Below, in pieces: positions 61,001-64,000 of a DNA stretch of 64,000 bases. The DNA is from Paramecium tetraurelia (taxonomy: Eukaryota; Ciliophora; Oligohymenophorea; Peniculida; Parameciidae). A program made the position numbers and the translations under genes. Where the stretch lies: assembly GCF_000165425.1 (NCBI RefSeq), contig NW_001799078.1, positions 347,057 to 411,056 of the forward strand, read 5' to 3'. The notes under the pieces are model-generated. The model saw only the letters and a program-made list of their open reading frames with translations. It was not told where the DNA came from and ran no database searches. Each line of letters opens with the position of its first letter. The stretch's first letter is position 1.

Positions 61001-62196
61001 TTGAATATCTTTGATGCCGAACTTCCCCATTTAATCTGCATGGAATCTTGAGTGTATAAGATCAACACAAGAACCATACCATTTTTCATTTGTCTTTCCT
61101 TCCTCTAATCTAATGTTACCTCCAGTTTCTAATTCTGTCATCAGTTTTTGTATGCTTTGATCGCAGTACTCATAGACTTTCTTTTTAATGCTATTATAAA
61201 TTTCATTTTGATTCTCATATTCCTCATACTTATTCTCTAAAAGTTACTGTCTCTCCTTATCCAATTATTCTTAAGCCAATCTAATATTTAAATTGGAAAT
61301 GTCTTCACATAATGAATCGATTTTAATTTTCTTGCCTTTCTTAAGTAATTTACACAATGTTGAAAATGTTCTTTGCATAGTTTTTATTCTCATATTATAG
61401 TACATCTTCTTTTTCATGAAGGTTCCTTCAGCAAAGGATTTTTAATCATCAGAAATCATAAGAGTGTCCAATTTATATATGTTTCTTAGATGATAAAGCA
61501 CATAGGTTTGATAGTTACAGAGATTGCAAATAGGGTTGTCTCCAAAATGAGGATCATAAAAAGCTAAGACTTTAAGATTGGGTAGACGATTCAAATTCAA
61601 GGCTTCTTTGAAACTGCATATTTTATTGCCACTTATATTTAAATCATACAAGCTTTTTAATTTATCCAAGGATGTCCTCAGATTACTTATAGAATTGGAT
61701 GCCAGCCATAGTTACTTGAGATTCACTAAGAAATCTAGATTTTAAATAGTATCGATTTTATTATCGCAAAGCCACAATGTTTCTAGTTTAGTCAAAGAGT
61801 CTAAGCCTTCCAATTTTTGAATTGCATTGTGAGATATATACAGGGCTTTTAAATTGATTGTTGCTTTCAATCCTGATAATTTGACAATCTAATTCTCATT
61901 CAAATTTAATTCTTCCAATCTAATTAAATCATCTAAACCCTAGTTAAATAAATGCATGAGTACTTCAACAACAGTGATACCAACATTAATTAAGGTTAAG
62001 GACTTCAAATTTTTGAATACCTGGACCACATTCATTCTGCCAAAGTCTTCAAGAGTAAGTTCAATTCTTTCAATTTTGTCAAAGTTGCTCCATTCCTTAT
62101 CAGAAAATGCATTCATAATTTTCTAATTAAATGGAGATTCTTACAATTGTCTCCAGTTTCCCAGAGTCTGCCTTCTTCCTATCCTCTTGTTGCATT
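58049..62196 (-). CDS. LRRC9-like leucine-rich-repeat protein (about 1,350 residues)
   Basis: Starts MQQEDRKKADSGKLETI, with a 22-nt intron shortly after. Amino-terminal LRRs follow (LEELNLNENQIVKLSGL, LKALYISHNAIQKLEGL, LETLWLCDNKIDTIQNL). Then comes a capping segment NPICNLCNYQTYVLYHLRNI with YKLDTLMISDD, as in animal LRRC9. A helical linker and IKRVVRIHNKFIRNKFEEKM, then SLEYLFYGVDPNFPSEIYNV with IEEGFRSYKV, are also LRRC9-specific in order. A second long LRR array fills the carboxyl half, ending NRINDLPDIEHLVALTQLKE and REVTQDERERLELVERQ. More short introns are present (for example 25 nt near the 3' end), and I did not resolve all of them. LRRC9 is associated with ciliated organisms; its role is poorly defined. 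The order of unique segments gives good confidence. Confidence 0.87.
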
Positions 62197-62260
62197 TTAA
62201 TTATTAAAACTTTGTTATGCTTAACTTGTAAAAAAGAATGAAATATATAATAATATTAGA

Positions 62261-63087
62261 TCAATATTCATTTACTGATACATCAGATGCTACATAATTT
62301 ATTGCTTAATACGTCTAATGAACTGGAAGAACTCTAAATCATCCTCTACTCTGTGGTTGCTTTGTTCTGACCATGGTGGCAACTTGATAGTTAAAGTATC
62401 AGAATTGGACAAGTAGTTACGATCCTTGGTGACTGGCATTGGTGGGAACTTAATGCCAACAAAAGGTTTCTTGGCCAAAGCTAAATGAAATATCTGGAAA
62501 TGCATTTACGATTGTAAACGTAAACATGCTTCTTGGTATTCTCAGAACTGCTAAGAGACTCTGTCTTTGGGGCAATATTTAAAACCACATCCGTCGAAGA
62601 GTTCTGAACAGATTATGCTTCAGTGTCTCCCTCTAAAGATATAGCTTTGTCAACATAATTTGCTGAGTCAGTCGTTGCCTCCTATAGATTTTGAACTCTT
62701 TATTATCTGTTGAATTATTACTGCTCTTAATCTTCGACCTTCTCGATCTACAAGGATTCCTACTACTGAAAACCATCTTTTTGGGCTTCAATTAAGCTTA
62801 TTCAATACTTGCATCGATCGATTCCTCAACATAAACCATTGGAGTATCATCGCTCTTAAACACTACCAAACTAGCTTCAGCCTCCTAATTTTACTCTCCT
62901 TAAAGGGTTTCAGCTGAGACATCATCCCTTCCAACATAAAAACTTTAATCCTCTTTTTCCGATTCGAAGATTGCTTTTCTAAATTAACTCATTTACCTTG
63001 TTCTTCTTCAATTAAGGATTTTGGTGAGCCTCTCAACATCTATGAAGCACCAAAGCAAATTAGCACTGTGAGAATTAGTGTCTTCAT
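62261..63087 (-). CDS. Secreted or luminal acidic protein with signal peptide (241 residues)
   Basis: Starts MKTLILTVLICFGASQMLRG, a clear cleavable signal peptide. Four introns (23, 26, 29 and 23 nt) give 242 codons including the stop. The next 150 residues are acidic and Glu/Gln/Ser/Thr-rich (VEESIDASIEQAQLKPKK, DKAISLEGDTEAQSVQNSS). The last 75 residues look folded (KKPFVGIKFPPMPVTKDRNY, DTLTIKLPPWSEQSNHRVED). There is no Cys in the mature protein and no membrane span, so it is probably secreted or stored in a vesicle. The two-part layout (acidic head, compact tail) recalls secretory-granule matrix precursors, but it lacks the family's diagnostic features as I know them. The start is 175 bp beyond the predicted start of LRRC9-like gene's upstream flank, on the same strand. 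Confidence 0.7.
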
Positions 63088-63210
63088 GAATATATTATAT
63101 ATTAATAATTGAAAAACGATCAAAAATTTATAATTCAACTTCTCTAATGGCATGATCAAATACTCTCTCTACTCAGAATAACAATCCAGATGCTAAGATC
63201 AGCAGTTATA

Positions 63211-63354
63211 TCATTGTAATGACTACTTATTGACTGATCTCACAGTATAACCTAAGATTTTATTCTTTTTCTCCACTTGGTTCTCATAATTAGAATTGTC
63301 ATTATGTTAAAGTTGCTTGTATTTAACAATCAATTTATATAAATCGATTTTCAT
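63211..63354 (-). CDS. Possible very small protein (47 residues)
   Basis: An intronless frame MKIDLYKLIVKYKQLQHN... to TGA at 63211-63213. The first half is amphipathic and basic; the second half is polar (ENQVEKKNKILGYTVRS). No homology support. A splice from about 63,230 to a downstream acceptor would extend it. Low confidence. Confidence 0.25.
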
Positions 63355-63707
63355 TGAACACTGATTATGTTAGGCGTGTTTTTTCAGTTTATTAATTTTT
63401 ATACAAAAACGATATTGAATTTAAAAGCAACGTGTGTCTCTTAAGTTTTATTTTGAAATTTAGTAAAATAATAATTTAAAAACGAATTTGAGTTGGAGAA
63501 ATGATATTTTGTAAGATCACTCATTTTGAACCTAATAGTGCTTGAGGGTGATTATTGAGATGGTAGTAATTAAATGAATAAAATAAATGGATTTAATTAC
63601 TGTGTTAATCATTAATATTAGATTGCAGTTATTTCACAAAGTTGTTGTATTTAGCGAAGATAATTTATCGTTTTTTAATGCAATAAAATAATATAAATCT
63701 TTCTAGA
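63355..63707. other. 353-bp intergenic region, nothing recognised
   Basis: AT-rich DNA upstream of the last gene. No coding-like frame seen. Confidence 0.5.
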
Positions 63708-64000
63708 ATGAGCACTAGCTAACAAGAATTGTTTGAATATATGAGTGAAACCTTATAAACATCTGAAAAGGGATTATTAGAGATGCAAATATAACATCCA
63801 CAAAGTAAGCTAAATTGTCTAATATTTTTTAAGATTTCCAAAAGCTTGTTGAAAAGATGAAGCGCACAATGAGAAGAGAGAAGGCAAAACAAAGAAAAGC
63901 AAAAAGATGAACCTGAGATCGTGTCTAGTAGCAAGAAAATCAAAAGAAAGAAGGAAGACGAGGATCCCTTAAGAGAAAATGATAAGAAAACTATATAGAT
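63708..64000 (+). CDS. Lysine-rich protein, 5' part of a gene running off the window
   Basis: Starts MSTSQQELFEYMSETLQTSE at 63708 and is followed by a likely 29-nt intron (GTAAGCTAAA...TTAAG). After the intron one frame reads FQKLVEKMKRTMRREKAKQR before TGA. The last 110 bases are coding-like in a different frame (KQKDEPEIVSSSKKIKRKKE, then DEDPLREND). Joining the two needs another splice that I could not place, or a frameshift. The protein is basic and nuclear-looking (KKIKRKK). The 3' end lies outside the window, so nothing can be said about its domains. Confidence 0.45.

Overview
This 64-kb window is protein-coding, gene-dense, AT-rich eukaryotic DNA from a ciliate, most likely the macronuclear genome of Paramecium (aurelia-like). 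Three observations support this. TAA and TAG occur throughout conserved proteins at glutamine positions and only TGA ends genes. Introns are tiny (mostly 22-31 nt, usually GTA...TAG), and splicing them out restores conserved reading frames. Genes lie on both strands with gaps often under 150 bp, and one pair overlaps. I found no telomeric repeat, tRNA, rRNA, CRISPR array or transposon. Boundaries below were obtained by hand, reading TAA/TAG as Gln, removing inferred introns and checking that the spliced length is a multiple of three. They are predictions, not transcript-supported models.

Layout. 1-10 kb: a partial membrane protein, a SAXO-type axonemal microtubule protein, a small MGC-start protein, a 1,248-residue coiled-coil protein and a TTLL tubulin glutamylase/ligase. 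10-22 kb: a ciliate two-TM membrane protein, ribosomal eS7, cytosolic Hsp90 with a heat-shock element but two apparent frameshifts, a long-chain acyl-CoA synthetase, a Myb protein and a DEAD-box helicase. 22-27 kb: a gene-poor stretch holding a secreted or membrane protein gene broken by an in-frame UGA, a second Myb gene and a 1.8-kb empty region. 27-46 kb: uL29, an AGC kinase, a WD-like protein, several uncharacterised coiled-coil or low-complexity proteins, a Mei2-type RNA-binding protein, a cyclic-nucleotide-binding protein, a protein with a TFIIS-N-like segment and a multi-TM protein. 46-57 kb: uS11, eL19, a Pet127-like protein, a second TTLL, stalk protein P1, a coiled-coil protein and a third Myb gene. 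58-64 kb: a large LRRC9-type leucine-rich-repeat protein, a secreted acidic protein and a lysine-rich gene running off the end.

Functional themes are housekeeping translation (eS7, uL29, uS11, eL19, P1), ciliary structure and tubulin modification (SAXO, two TTLLs, LRRC9, coiled-coil proteins), nuclear regulation (three Myb genes, a Mei2-type RRM, a DEAD-box helicase), and membrane or signalling proteins, several starting MG[C/N/T] as N-myristoylated proteins do. Nothing suggests operons or horizontal transfer. The points most worth a second look are the in-frame UGA at 22,841, the double frameshift in Hsp90, the same-strand CDS overlap at 42,403-42,422, the short 3n introns without a stop, and the MGTCG amino terminus on a Pet127-family protein. 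Because only one codon stops translation in this code, open frames of 40-100 codons arise easily on either strand, so short unsupported ORFs carry low confidence.
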